From: Flavobacterium sp. UBA6721
Lineage (GTDB): Bacteria > Bacteroidota > Bacteroidia > Flavobacteriales > Flavobacteriaceae
Direction of reading: 5' to 3'
DNA: 64,000 bases
Assembly: GCA_002454195.1 (NCBI GenBank)
Contig: DKIJ01000018.1
Span: forward strand, 8,296 to 72,295
Part shown: positions 24,419 through 32,374 of the stretch, one piece after another
How the letters are laid out: the number at the start of each line of letters is the position of its first letter
How positions within the stretch are numbered: the stretch's first letter is position 1
Position numbers and translations under genes: made by a program
The notes under the pieces: model-generated
Told to the model about the DNA's origin: nothing
Databases searched by the model: none
What the model saw: only the letters and a program-made list of their open reading frames with translations

Positions 24419-25300
24419 ATGAACTTTAGCCAAAAAATGTTACGAGACGATGCCTTGCAGGGCAAAGTAATTGTTGTTACCGGTGGTGGTAGCGGACTAG
24501 GGAAAGCCATGACGAAATATTTCTTAGAACTAGGCGCTAAAGTAGCCATCACTTCCCGCGATTTAAGCAAACTTACCAGTACAGCCACCGAACTGGAAAC
24601 GCTAACTGGCGGTACCTGCCTGCCACTGCAATGCGACGTCCGTCATTATGAGGAAGTCGAAAACATGCTGCAACAAGTTTTAAAAAGCTTTGGAAAAGTT
24701 GATGTGCTATTGAACAATGCTGCGGGTAACTTTATCTCGCCTACCGAGCGCCTTTCGGCTAATGCTTTTGACACCATTATTGATATCGTTTTAAAAGGCA
24801 CCAAAAACTGTACGCTGGCTTTTGGAAAACACTGGATTGACTCTAAGCAAACTTCGGCGACGGTTTTAAATATTGTCACTACTTATGCTTGGACGGGCTC
24901 GGCTTATGTGGTTCCCAGCGCCACGGCAAAGGCGGGCGTGCTTGCTATGACCCGAAGTCTGGCCGTAGAATGGGCTAAATACGGTATTCGCACCAATGCC
25001 ATTGCTCCCGGACCTTTCCCTACCAAGGGCGCTTGGGACCGATTATTGCCGGGCGATTTGGCGCAAAAATTCGATTTGGCACAAAAAGTACCACTCAAAC
25101 GTGTGGGTGATCATCAGGAATTAGCTAATTTGGCTGCCTATCTGGTTTCCGATTTTTCCGCTTATATCAATGGCGAAGTCATCGTGATTGACGGTGGCGA
25201 ATGGCTCAAAGGCGCTGGCCAATTCAACCTACTGGAAGCCATTCCTGAGGAACTTTGGGACCAACTCGAAATGATGATTAAAGCCAAAAAGAACCAATAA
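24419..25300 (+). CDS. SDR-family oxidoreductase, 2,4-dienoyl-CoA reductase-like
   Basis: A 293-residue short-chain dehydrogenase. NADP(H)-binding TGGGSGLG (21-28), NNAAGNF (99-105), catalytic-type Y156 and K171 with the 15-residue spacing of dienoyl-CoA reductases rather than the common YxxxK, and the matching SAYVVPSATAKAGV segment. It would reduce 2,4-dienoyl-CoA during breakdown of unsaturated fatty acids. The gene is clearly richer in G+C (about half) than most neighbours, and no other beta-oxidation gene is next to it. Confidence in the SDR family is high, in the substrate moderate. Confidence 0.88.
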   Translation: MNFSQKMLRDDALQGKVIVVTGGGSGLGKAMTKYFLELGAKVAITSRDLSKLTSTATELETLTGGTCLPLQCDVRHYEEVENMLQQVLKSFGKVDVLLNNAAGNFISPTERLSANAFDTIIDIVLKGTKNCTLAFGKHWIDSKQTSATVLNIVTTYAWTGSAYVVPSATAKAGVLAMTRSLAVEWAKYGIRTNAIAPGPFPTKGAWDRLLPGDLAQKFDLAQKVPLKRVGDHQELANLAAYLVSDFSAYINGEVIVIDGGEWLKGAGQFNLLEAIPEELWDQLEMMIKAKKNQ

Positions 25301-25314
25301 TTCCTTATTCTTTT

Positions 25315-25530
25315 TTTGGGCGTTCCCTTCCCCACTCCGCAAAGCTCCGTGGCTCAGGTCAGGCTGTACGCTATATTCCCGATAAAAACTTCGGCAAAAA
25401 GCCTCGTTTTTGTATCGGGAGATACCGCTTCCATCCTTAACGCAAACCCCAATCCTCATCAAGTTTGTCATTGCGAAAAGCGACTTGTCCTCCCTGGCGG
25501 AAGCACACGAACGCAGCAAATTAAGCTTTA
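25315..25530. repeat. Dispersed intergenic repeat with inverted arms
   Basis: This GC-rich stretch, unlike its surroundings, begins GGGCGTTCCC and contains AAGCTCCGTGG, GGCTGTACGC and, near the end, GTCATTGCGAAAAGCGA. To my memory these phrases recur in intergenic gaps of many Bacteroidota genomes. Inside, TCCCGATAAAAAC (about 25378-25390) pairs with GTTTTTGTATCGGGA (about 25408-25422). It has no long coding frame and no transposase. The gap 25301-25727 holds nothing else except CGCAA-ctata-TTGCG and GTTAGTGG near 25670-25698. Confidence 0.65.
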
Positions 25531-25727
25531 GCTAATCGCATCCAGCATTTCAAAATCAATTAAACATTAAAACACACACTTACATTTGTAAATATTTATT
25601 GATATATTTGAAAAACAGAAATCGCAAAAAAATTGCGCCAATTCAGCCAAATTAGGCAGATTGCCGCAACTATATTGCGAACATTTATGAGTTAGTGGTA
25701 ATTTAAGAGACAACCTCTACAAATAAA

Positions 25728-26398
25728 ATGAACGCAAGCGAATTCAAAAAGCTATCAACAAAATTTTTAGCTCCACGACTTAGGGAAATAAGTTAGAAAG
25801 GAAGTGGTTTTAATTTTTATAGAACTACCGAGAATAACATTATACAAATTTTAGGTATTCAAAGTTCGTGGCATGGAGGCTCCGTTTACTGTGAGACTGC
25901 CATTCACTTTGACTTTATTCCTGATTTAGCAGGTAAAACTGACCCAAGTAAAGTTTCTTATGCAAGTTCTTGGTTAGACAAAGACTTAGCCCAAAGGGAG
26001 AAGGCGATTATCACTGGACATTCCGAGACAATGAAGATGACAATATCAAGTCTTTAAATCAAATATTTGAAGCATTAGAAAAATTTGGAGAAAAATTCTA
26101 TCAAGACTTCAATAATTTCCCCAGCCCATTTGACAGAATAAAACCTAATGATTTTTTGACTAAAGAGAGAGTTGTTCTTCTAGACAAATACTATGTTTAT
26201 AATGAGTTCAATTTTATTTGGCTACTAAAAGAGATAAACTTAAAAATTAATAAACCAGAAATTGCGAGACAGTTTTCTGAAATAGGAATTGACAAGGCTT
26301 CAAAATACTATAATAAACTAATTGACGAAACGAAAAGTAAAAAGCAAAAAGATTTGACGAAGGTATATTTGGACAATTTAATTAAACAATTAAAATAG
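25728..26398 (+). pseudogene. DUF4304-like protein, broken by a stop codon and a frameshift
   Basis: From the ATG at 25728 the frame reads MNASEFKKLSTKFLAPRL and meets TAG at 25794-25796; a single G-to-A change from TGG would explain it. It continues KGSGFNFYRTTENN, then GIQSSWHGGSVYCETAIHFD up to SYASSWL. Near 25976 the reading continues one frame off as RQRLSPKGEGDYHWTFRDNE and runs to the stop at 26396-26398. Joined, this gives a protein of about 220 residues resembling DUF4304, a family often found among accessory genes; function unknown. Family assignment is from memory of the pattern. The gene is followed closely by repeat copy A. Confidence 0.7.
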
Positions 26399-26412
26399 AA
26401 TAAACTGCCACT

Positions 26413-26547
26413 AACAGCTAAGGGATTCGTTGCGTGCGTAGTACGAACAATGAAGCCCGTGTTGAACGGAACCTCTCAACATCCATCCCTATGGAGTTTT
26501 CGACAAGCGAGTTAGATGAATTTCAAGAGGCTATTATGCCTCTTTTT
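26413..26547 (+). repeat. Structured repeat, copy A (attC-like fold plus terminator)
   Basis: Direct repeat of 27199-27335. The first 51 bases fold as nested stems: AAC (26413-26415) with GTT (26461-26463); GGGATTC (26422-26428) with GAAGCCC (26452-26458); GTT (26429-26431) with AAC (26446-26448); and CGTGC with GTACG around a GTA loop. AAT (26449-26451) is an unpaired bulge. About 60 conserved bases follow, then a terminator (AGAGGC/GCCTCT plus T5, 26526-26547). Confidence 0.8.
26526..26547 (+). terminator. Intrinsic terminator ending repeat copy A
   Basis: AGAGGC (26526-26531) and GCCTCT (26538-26543) with loop TATTAT, followed by T4-5 on the plus strand. Confidence 0.75.
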
Positions 26548-26724
26548 AGGATAAATTTTAAGCCGATTTATGACCTTATTTTTAATCCTAGAATTAAAAT
26601 TATTTTTGACTAATAAATAAATTCTGTAAGCTAAATCAGCTATATTTACAGTATAATCAACAAAAAAAACGTGGTCCGGTGGTTTTTAGACTAACTGACG
26701 TTGCCGATAATACTGAAAAACACT

Positions 26725-27185
26725 ATGAGAAAATATTGTTTTTAATTCCATTATTTTTAGCAGGTTGCTCAAAAAGTGATTTACAAAGTGACTTTCGAAA
26801 TGTCATGATTGATTATCAAAAAACTTATCCTGTCAAAAATCCAAGTAAAGGAAATATTTACATATATAGTGTTTATTTCTTTAAAGAGAAAGCCGATACC
26901 ATTTTCACAATCACTCGAAGTGGAGCTGGAATACCTGAATATGTAGCTAAATATAATTATAGATTCGGTGTGTATTCGGATAAAGAAATAAAAAACTTTT
27001 TTATAACTGATAGTTTTAAATTGAGTTCTAAACTTGTATTAAACTATAAGAGAAATTTTCCTGACAGTTTAATTTGGAAAAGAGAATCATTTCCCGAAAG
27101 TATAACACCGTTGTCAACATACAAATTGAAAAATGGTGTTCCAGTCCACATTAAAACTGATACGATATGGAATCATTGGGATTAA
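26725..27185 (+). pseudogene. Small lipoprotein gene, frameshifted in the signal peptide
   Basis: Codons from about 26734 to the stop at 27183-27185 encode KILFLIPLFLAGC and then about 140 polar residues with a likely beta-rich fold; no known family was recognised. LFLAGC is a clear lipobox. No ATG precedes it in this frame. The ATG at 26725 reads MRKYCF and then a stop; one extra A in the A4 run at 26730-26733 would give MRKILFLIPLFLAGC, a normal lipoprotein signal. So the gene is either a recent pseudogene, a phase-variable gene or a sequence error. The alternative, a GTG start at 26679, gives an N-terminus unlike a signal peptide. Confidence 0.65.
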
Positions 27186-27198
27186 GAGTACTACCGCC

Positions 27199-27335
27199 AA
27201 CAGCTAGAGTTTCGTTGGGCTCGCAGAGCCAACAATGAAACTCGTGTTGAACGGAACCGCTCTACATCCATCCCTATGGGGTTTTCGATAAATGAGTTAG
27301 AAGAATTTCAAGAGGCTATTCTGCCTCTTTTTTTT
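27199..27335 (+). repeat. Structured repeat, copy B (attC-like fold plus terminator)
   Basis: Second copy of the element at 26413-26547. Nested stems: AAC (27199-27201) with GTT (27246-27248); GAGTTTC (27207-27213) with GAAACTC (27237-27243), perfectly paired; GTTGG/CAAC and GCTC/GAGC around a GCA loop. AAT (27234-27236) is again an unpaired bulge. The stem bases differ from copy A, but pairing is kept (for example G-C in A becomes A-T in B at the second position of the long stem). It ends in AGAGGC-tattct-GCCTCT plus T7 (27311-27335). Confidence 0.8.
27311..27335 (+). terminator. Intrinsic terminator ending repeat copy B
   Basis: AGAGGC (27311-27316) and GCCTCT (27323-27328) with a TATTCT loop, followed by seven T on the plus strand. 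It would end the lipoprotein message. Confidence 0.85.
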
Positions 27336-27469
27336 GTAGGCTTTTAAATGTGGTTTTTGGGTTTTCCTTCCCACGCTGCCGTACGAATCCTTTTATATGG
27401 CACAAAAAAACAATTAAGAACACTTCAACTTTTCCCCACAAAACCCAAAATTCCTATATATAAAATCCC

Positions 27470-27477
27470 TACTTTTG
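27470..27477 (+). promoter_or_regulatory. -7 element (TACTTTTG) upstream of udk
   Basis: TACTTTTG fits TAnnTTTG and lies 25 bases before the udk ATG, leaving a leader of about 20 bases. No clear TTG is seen at -33. Confidence 0.55.
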
Positions 27478-27502
27478 TTAACAAATCAAACAAAACCTTT
27501 TT

Positions 27503-28111
27503 ATGCTTATTATAGGAATTGCAGGCGGAACAGGAAGTGGAAAAACCACGGTGGTGCAGCAAATTATGAATCAGTTGCCGGATGCCGAAGTAGGCGTACT
27601 TTCTCAGGATTCCTACTATAAACCTACAGGTCATTTGAGTTATGACGAACGTGCTTTGATTAACTTTGACCATCCCAGAGCCATTGATTTTGATTTATTG
27701 GTGGAACATCTTAACCAACTCAAAGCTGGCAAAACGATTCAGCAGCCCGTCTATTCCTTTGTGACACACAACCGTACGGAAGATACCATTAGCACCCATC
27801 CCAGAAAAGTAATGCTAGTAGAAGGTATTTTGATTTTGGCACATCCTGAATTAAGAGATTTATTTGATATCAAAATCTTTGTTCACGCCGATGCCGATGA
27901 ACGCTTAATCCGTCGTTTAAAAAGAGACATCGCCGAACGTGGTCGTGATATGGACGAGGTGTTAAACCGCTATCAAAAAACGCTAAAACCCATGCATGAG
28001 CAATTCATTGAACCCACCAAAGCCTTTGCCGATATCATCATCCCAAACAACCATTACAACAAAGTAGCCATCGACATGCTTCGCACTGTAATTAATCAAA
28101 AAATTCTATAA
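27503..28111 (+). CDS. udk: Uridine kinase
   Basis: A 202-residue enzyme that phosphorylates uridine and cytidine in the pyrimidine salvage pathway. It opens directly with the P-loop GIAGGTGSGKTTV. It also shows SQDSYYKP, INFDHPRAIDFDLL (substrate binding) and VEGILILAHPELRDLFDIKIFV, followed by the lid region RLIRRLKRDIAERGRDMDEV. Length and order are normal for the family. It is followed by a hairpin repeat and the FtsB-like gene. Confidence 0.97.
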   Translation: MLIIGIAGGTGSGKTTVVQQIMNQLPDAEVGVLSQDSYYKPTGHLSYDERALINFDHPRAIDFDLLVEHLNQLKAGKTIQQPVYSFVTHNRTEDTISTHPRKVMLVEGILILAHPELRDLFDIKIFVHADADERLIRRLKRDIAERGRDMDEVLNRYQKTLKPMHEQFIEPTKAFADIIIPNNHYNKVAIDMLRTVINQKIL

Positions 28112-28167
28112 TTTTATTGTAATTTTATGACGCCGTAACGCGAATATTAAAAACGTCAATTCGAGTG

Positions 28168-28207
28168 TTTCTTATAGAATCCTGACTCTTCAGGATTCTA
28201 TAAGAAA
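28168..28207. repeat. Perfect 18-bp hairpin flanked by TTCGAG/ATCGAG
   Basis: TTTCTTATAGAATCCTGA (28168-28185) and its exact reverse complement (28190-28207) close a CTCT loop. It is bracketed by CAATTCGAGTG and TGTATCGAGAATCG, which to my memory belong to a dispersed repeat of flavobacterial gaps. No T tract follows, so it is not a simple terminator. It lies between udk and the FtsB-like gene. Confidence 0.85.
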
Positions 28208-28254
28208 TGTATCGAGAATCGTTTTTAATCATAATAATACACAAAGAACAACTC

Positions 28255-28578
28255 ATGACAAACCCCTATAAAGAAAAAGCCTGGTTCAAATTTTTAAGTA
28301 ACAAATACATTTGGTCCTTATTATTTTTCGTCGTTTGGATGTTATTTCTAGACAATTATTCTTATTTTGATCATCGTGTTTTAGACAATCAAATTGAAGA
28401 ATTAGAAGACAACAAAAACTATTATCAGGAGGAAATTAAAAAAGATGAGTCACAAATAAAACAACTCAAAAATCCTGACCAAGTTGAAAAATACGCCCGC
28501 GAAAAATACTATATGAAAAAAGACAGCGAGGATATCTATATCATTGAATTTGAAGGCGACACGATTGAGAAAAAATAA
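28255..28578 (+). CDS. FtsB/DivIC-like septum formation initiator protein
   Basis: A 107-residue bitopic membrane protein. A short cytoplasmic start is followed by one transmembrane helix (about 18-35, YIWSLLFFVVWMLFLDN) and a coiled coil (about 45-75, NQIEELEDNKNYYQEEIKKD). The conserved end of the domain reads LKNPDQVEKYAREKYYMKKD, as in FtsB/DivIC. It would belong to the divisome complex with FtsL and FtsQ. The start was set at ATG 28255; the longer frame from 28207 begins within the hairpin repeat. Confidence 0.88.
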   Translation: MTNPYKEKAWFKFLSNKYIWSLLFFVVWMLFLDNYSYFDHRVLDNQIEELEDNKNYYQEEIKKDESQIKQLKNPDQVEKYAREKYYMKKDSEDIYIIEFEGDTIEKK

Positions 28579-28605
28579 ACAATCAGGTTTACAATAAATT
28601 AAAAA

Positions 28606-28689
28606 ACACACCCCTAACCCCTCTCAAGAGGGGAATAATGCCAAAACATCGATAAAATTCCCTCCTTGAGGAGGGCTAGGGAGGTGTTA
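28606..28689. repeat. Inverted repeat of the CCCCTAACCCCTC type
   Basis: ACACACCCCTAACCCCTC... at the left end is mirrored by ...GAGGGCTAGGGAGGTGT at the right end, with CAAGAGGGGAA and TTCCCTCCTTG inside. The whole segment can fold as a long imperfect hairpin. To my memory such C-rich inverted elements are dispersed in Bacteroidota genomes. Confidence 0.75.
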
Positions 28690-28746
28690 AAGCATTTTTA
28701 TAGAAATAATAAATCTTTCAAAAGGAAAAATTAAACCCAAACTAAA

Positions 28747-30117
28747 ATGGCTACTCCACTATTCGAAGAATTCGATGCTGTTTCATCCAAACAATGGAAA
28801 CAAAAAATCCAATTCGAATTGGATGGAGCCGACTATAATGAAAGTTTAGTTTGGAATTCACCCGAAGACATTAAAGTCAGACCTTTTTATCATGGGGACG
28901 ACTATAGCCAAATTGCTACTGCTCCTACCCATGCCACCGAATTTAAAATATGCCAAAACATCTTTGTTTTTGATATCCAAAAATCGATAGACCGAGCTTT
29001 AGATTCACTCAATAGAGGTGCTGAAAGTTTGCGTTTTACCATAACCGATGAATCGCTGGATATTGCACAACTGCTTGCAAGTTTGCCATTAGAAAACACT
29101 CCGATCTATTTTGATTTCAAATTTCTATCGGTAGAATCTATTTCGAAAATAAATTCTATTGTTGCACAAAAAAAAGCGAAGGTTTTTTACAATCTGGATC
29201 CTATCGGACAATTAGCCCATGAAGGAAATTGGTTCCAGACCAAAGAAAAAAACAATTTCGAAAGCCTGCAAATCCTTTCCAAAAACACTCAAGAAAGTTC
29301 GTTGATAAGCATCGATATGGGCTTGTACCAAAATGCGGGTGCCAACATGGTGCAACAACTGGCTTATGGTTTGGCGCATGCCAATGAATATTTCAACCGT
29401 GTTCCTACGATTCATCAATCGATTGTTTTTGAAGTGGCCGTAGGCAGCAATTATTTTTTCGAAATTGCCAAGCTTCGTGCTTTGCGCTTACTATTTCATT
29501 TAATCGCCAAGGAATACTACCATGACAAAGATTGCCATCTTTTGGTAACCCCAACTAAACGCAACAAAACCTTGTACGATTACAATATGAATATGTTGCG
29601 CACCACTACCGAATGCATGTCGGCCATAATAGGTGGTGCGGATGCTGTTGCCAATTTGCCTTACGATGCGATTTATCATAAAAGCAATGAATTTGGCGAC
29701 CGAATGGCACGTAACCAATTGTTGATCCTGAAAGACGAAAGTTATTTTGACAAAGTCAACAATCCCGCTAACGGCAGTTATTATATCGAAACTTTGACAC
29801 AACAACTGGCCGAAAAAGGGTTGCAATTGTTTAAAGAAATTGAAGCCAACGGAGGTTTTTTAAAACAACTGAATGAAGGTATTATCAAAAGAAAAATTCA
29901 AGAAAGCGCCGACAAAGAACAACAGCTTTTTGATTCGGATAAGGAAATCTTAATTGGAACTAACAAATACCAGAATCCAAAAGACAAAATGAAAGACAAA
30001 ATCGAGTTGTATCCTTTTGTAAAAATAAAACCCCGAAAAACCCTGATAACACCTATAATTGAAAAACGTTTGGCTGAGAAAATTGAACAGGAACGACTCG
30101 CAGCCGAAGAAAAATAA
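28747..30117 (+). CDS. mutA: Methylmalonyl-CoA mutase small subunit
   Basis: A 456-residue homologue of the mutase barrel domain. It forms a heterodimer with the large subunit but usually does not bind cobalamin itself. Seen: FEEFDAVSSKQWKQKIQFEL, the WNSPEDIKVRPFY stretch, YNMNMLRTTTECMSAIIGGA and NPANGSYYIETLTQQLAEKG, all parallel to the large subunit. It lacks a B12-binding domain, as expected. With MutB it interconverts methylmalonyl-CoA and succinyl-CoA. The large-subunit gene starts 41 bases downstream. Confidence 0.93.
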   Translation: MATPLFEEFDAVSSKQWKQKIQFELDGADYNESLVWNSPEDIKVRPFYHGDDYSQIATAPTHATEFKICQNIFVFDIQKSIDRALDSLNRGAESLRFTITDESLDIAQLLASLPLENTPIYFDFKFLSVESISKINSIVAQKKAKVFYNLDPIGQLAHEGNWFQTKEKNNFESLQILSKNTQESSLISIDMGLYQNAGANMVQQLAYGLAHANEYFNRVPTIHQSIVFEVAVGSNYFFEIAKLRALRLLFHLIAKEYYHDKDCHLLVTPTKRNKTLYDYNMNMLRTTTECMSAIIGGADAVANLPYDAIYHKSNEFGDRMARNQLLILKDESYFDKVNNPANGSYYIETLTQQLAEKGLQLFKEIEANGGFLKQLNEGIIKRKIQESADKEQQLFDSDKEILIGTNKYQNPKDKMKDKIELYPFVKIKPRKTLITPIIEKRLAEKIEQERLAAEEK

Positions 30118-30157
30118 AATTCAATTAGTAATTATACATTGGTAAAAAAGCACCCAA

Positions 30158-32323
30158 ATGATTCGAAAAGACCTCCGACATATTCAACTCAAAACTCAGC
30201 CATCCGAAGCGAATTCTAGTTTCGAATATTCTTTTGCAAAAGAAAATTCGGCAACTGAAAATTTTGTTACAGCCGAAGGAATTGAGTTGAAACAAAACTA
30301 TAAAGAAGAGGATATTGAAGATTTAGAACATTTGGATTTTGGGGCGGGTTTTCCTCCCTATCTTCGTGGCCCACACACGACCATGTACGTTCAAAAGCCC
30401 TGGACAATCCGACAGTATTCAGGTTTTTCAACCGCAGAAGAAAGCAATGCTTTTTACAAACGAAATCTCAAAGCAGGTCAGGAAGCACTTTCCATTGCTT
30501 TTGATTTAGCCACACATCGGGGCTATGATTCCGACCATGAACGTGTGGTAGGCGATGTTGGTAAAGCAGGCGTGGCAATTGATACCGTAGAAGATTTCAA
30601 AATTTTATTTGACCAAATTCCTTTGGATAAAATGTCGGTTTCCATGACGATGAACGGAGCCGTTTTACCTATAATGGCTTTTTATATTGTTGCTGCAGAA
30701 GAACAAGGTGTTCCTCCAGAACAACTTTCGGGAACGATTCAAAATGACATCCTAAAAGAATTCATGGTGCGCAACACTTACATTTATCCACCAGAAGCAT
30801 CGATGAAAATTATTGCATCCATTTTTGAATATTGCAGCAAAAAAATGCCCAAATTTCATTCGATTTCCATTTCGGGTTATCACATTCAGGAAGCAGGAGG
30901 AACGGCCGATATTGAATTAGCCTACACCCTCGCCGATGGTATAGAATACGTGAGAACTGGATTGTCCACTGGAATAAAAATTGACGAATTTGCACCCAGA
31001 TTATCTTTCTTTTGGGGTATTGGAATGAATCATTTTATGGAAATTGCCAAAATGAGAGCTGCCAGAATGATTTGGACCAAACTCATGAAAAGTTTTCATC
31101 CTAAAAATCCAAAATCACTGATTTTAAGAACCCATTGCCAAACTAGCGGATGGAGCTTGACTGCCCAAGATCCTTTTAATAATGTGGCTCGAACCTGTAT
31201 TGAAGCTGCAGCCGCTGTTTTAGGTGGCACTCAGTCTTTACACACTAATGCCTTAGACGAGGCTATGGCTTTGCCAAGTGATTTTTCGGCACGAATAGCC
31301 CGAAACACGCAATTGTATTTATTAGAAGAAACAAAGATTACTAAAACGGTTGACCCTTGGGCTGGAAGCTATTATGTGGAAAGTTTGACACATAAAATAG
31401 CCCAAAAAGCCTGGAAACATATTGAAGAAATCGAATCCCTTGGCGGAATGACCAAAGCCTTAACAACTGGAATTCCAAAAATGCGAATTGAAGAAGCCGC
31501 TGCCCGAAAACAAGCCCGCATTGATAGCGAACAGGATATAATTGTGGGGGTTAATAAATTTCAAGCCAAAAAAGAAGTATCTTTAAATATCTTAAATATT
31601 GATATTGAAAAAGTTCGCAACCAACAATTGGAACGATTACGTCAGGTTAAAGCCAAACGCGATGCTTCGAAAGTAAAGGAAGCTATAGAAAAAATAAGAC
31701 TTTGCGCCGAAACTGGAATTGGTAATTTACTAGAATTTGCCGTTGAAGCTGCACGAGAAAGAGCCACATTGGGCGAAATTAGTCAGGCATTAGAAACGGT
31801 TTACGGAAGACATAAAGCACAAATTAAATCGTTTAGTGGTGTGTATAGTAAGGAAATAAAAAAGAACAAACATTTTGAAAAAGCAAAACACCTAGCCGAT
31901 GTTTTTGCTAAACAAGAAGGTCGTCGCCCTAGGATTATGGTTGCCAAAATGGGGCAAGATGGTCATGACCGTGGCGCTAAAGTAGTAGCTACTGCCTTTG
32001 CCGATATTGGTTTTGATGTAGATATTGCTCCACTTTTTCAAACACCATTTGAAGTAGCGAAACAAGCCGTGGAAAATGACGTTCATATCTTAGGTGTTTC
32101 TTCACTTGCGGCTGGACACAAAACACTGGTTCCACAAGTAATCGAAGAATTAAAAAAATTAGGCCGTGAAGACATTATGGTCGTTGTAGGCGGAGTAATC
32201 CCTAATCAGGATTATCAATACTTATTTGATGCTGGAACAGCTGCTATTTTTGGACCTGGCACGAATATCAGTAAAATAGCTTGTAGCATTTTAAGCCTTT
32301 TTATTGACGAAATTAACTCCTAA
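30158..32323 (+). CDS. mutB: Methylmalonyl-CoA mutase large (catalytic, B12-binding) subunit
   Basis: A 721-residue adenosylcobalamin enzyme. The catalytic barrel (about 30-560) shows [53 protein letters not shown] and [10 protein letters not shown]. The C-terminal flavodoxin-like B12 domain (about 580-715) has the cobalt-ligand motif DGHDRG in [15 protein letters not shown], plus GGVIPNQDY. It works with the small subunit in propionate metabolism or in making propionyl/methylmalonyl-CoA from succinate. A terminator follows directly. Confidence 0.96.
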   Translation: MIRKDLRHIQLKTQPSEANSSFEYSFAKENSATENFVTAEGIELKQNYKEEDIEDLEHLDFGAGFPPYLRGPHTTMYVQKPWTIRQYSGFSTAEESNAFYKRNLKAGQEALSIAFDLATHRGYDSDHERVVGDVGKAGVAIDTVEDFKILFDQIPLDKMSVSMTMNGAVLPIMAFYIVAAEEQGVPPEQLSGTIQNDILKEFMVRNTYIYPPEASMKIIASIFEYCSKKMPKFHSISISGYHIQEAGGTADIELAYTLADGIEYVRTGLSTGIKIDEFAPRLSFFWGIGMNHFMEIAKMRAARMIWTKLMKSFHPKNPKSLILRTHCQTSGWSLTAQDPFNNVARTCIEAAAAVLGGTQSLHTNALDEAMALPSDFSARIARNTQLYLLEETKITKTVDPWAGSYYVESLTHKIAQKAWKHIEEIESLGGMTKALTTGIPKMRIEEAAARKQARIDSEQDIIVGVNKFQAKKEVSLNILNIDIEKVRNQQLERLRQVKAKRDASKVKEAIEKIRLCAETGIGNLLEFAVEAARERATLGEISQALETVYGRHKAQIKSFSGVYSKEIKKNKHFEKAKHLADVFAKQEGRRPRIMVAKMGQDGHDRGAKVVATAFADIGFDVDIAPLFQTPFEVAKQAVENDVHILGVSSLAAGHKTLVPQVIEELKKLGREDIMVVVGGVIPNQDYQYLFDAGTAAIFGPGTNISKIACSILSLFIDEINS

Positions 32324-32328
32324 AAAAA

Positions 32329-32354
32329 AGAGCCATTTATAAACAAATGACTCT
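32329..32354. terminator. Bidirectional terminator after mutB
   Basis: AGAGCCATTT (32329-32338) pairs with AAATGACTCT (32345-32354) with one G-T pair. It has an A run before it and T-rich sequence after it, so it can serve both mutB and the converging lysozyme-fold gene. Confidence 0.75.
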
Positions 32355-32374
32355 TATCTTTTTTTGGTTTACTA

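Larger units (their letters stand above)
26399..26724. other. 326-bp gap holding repeat copy A and an AT-rich leader
   Basis: The first part is the structured repeat at 26413-26547. The remainder (26548-26724) is AT-rich and probably carries the promoter of the small lipoprotein gene; TTATTTTTG near 26600 is the nearest thing to a -7 element, not a good match. Confidence 0.5.
27186..27502. other. 317-bp gap holding repeat copy B and the udk promoter
   Basis: Contains the structured repeat at 27199-27335 and the -7 element at 27470-27477. The piece in between has a short GC-richer stretch (about 27358-27400, GGTTTTCCTTCCCACGCTG) that vaguely recalls the start of the dispersed repeat at 25315. 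Confidence 0.5.

Noticed and set aside
24419..25300. Missing catalytic Tyr/Lys in the SDR gene, suggesting a dead enzyme
   Set aside because: The usual YxxxK is absent, but Y156 and K171 have the wider spacing seen in dienoyl-CoA reductases.
25229..25531. Short frames of 71 and 96 residues on both strands over the dispersed repeat
   Set aside because: They arise from a non-coding GC-rich repeat and run into the SDR gene; no start signals.
26413..27335. Insertion sequence or composite transposon flanked by direct repeats
   Set aside because: No transposase frame lies between the repeats, and each repeat ends in a terminator and folds internally, which fits a cassette-type element better.
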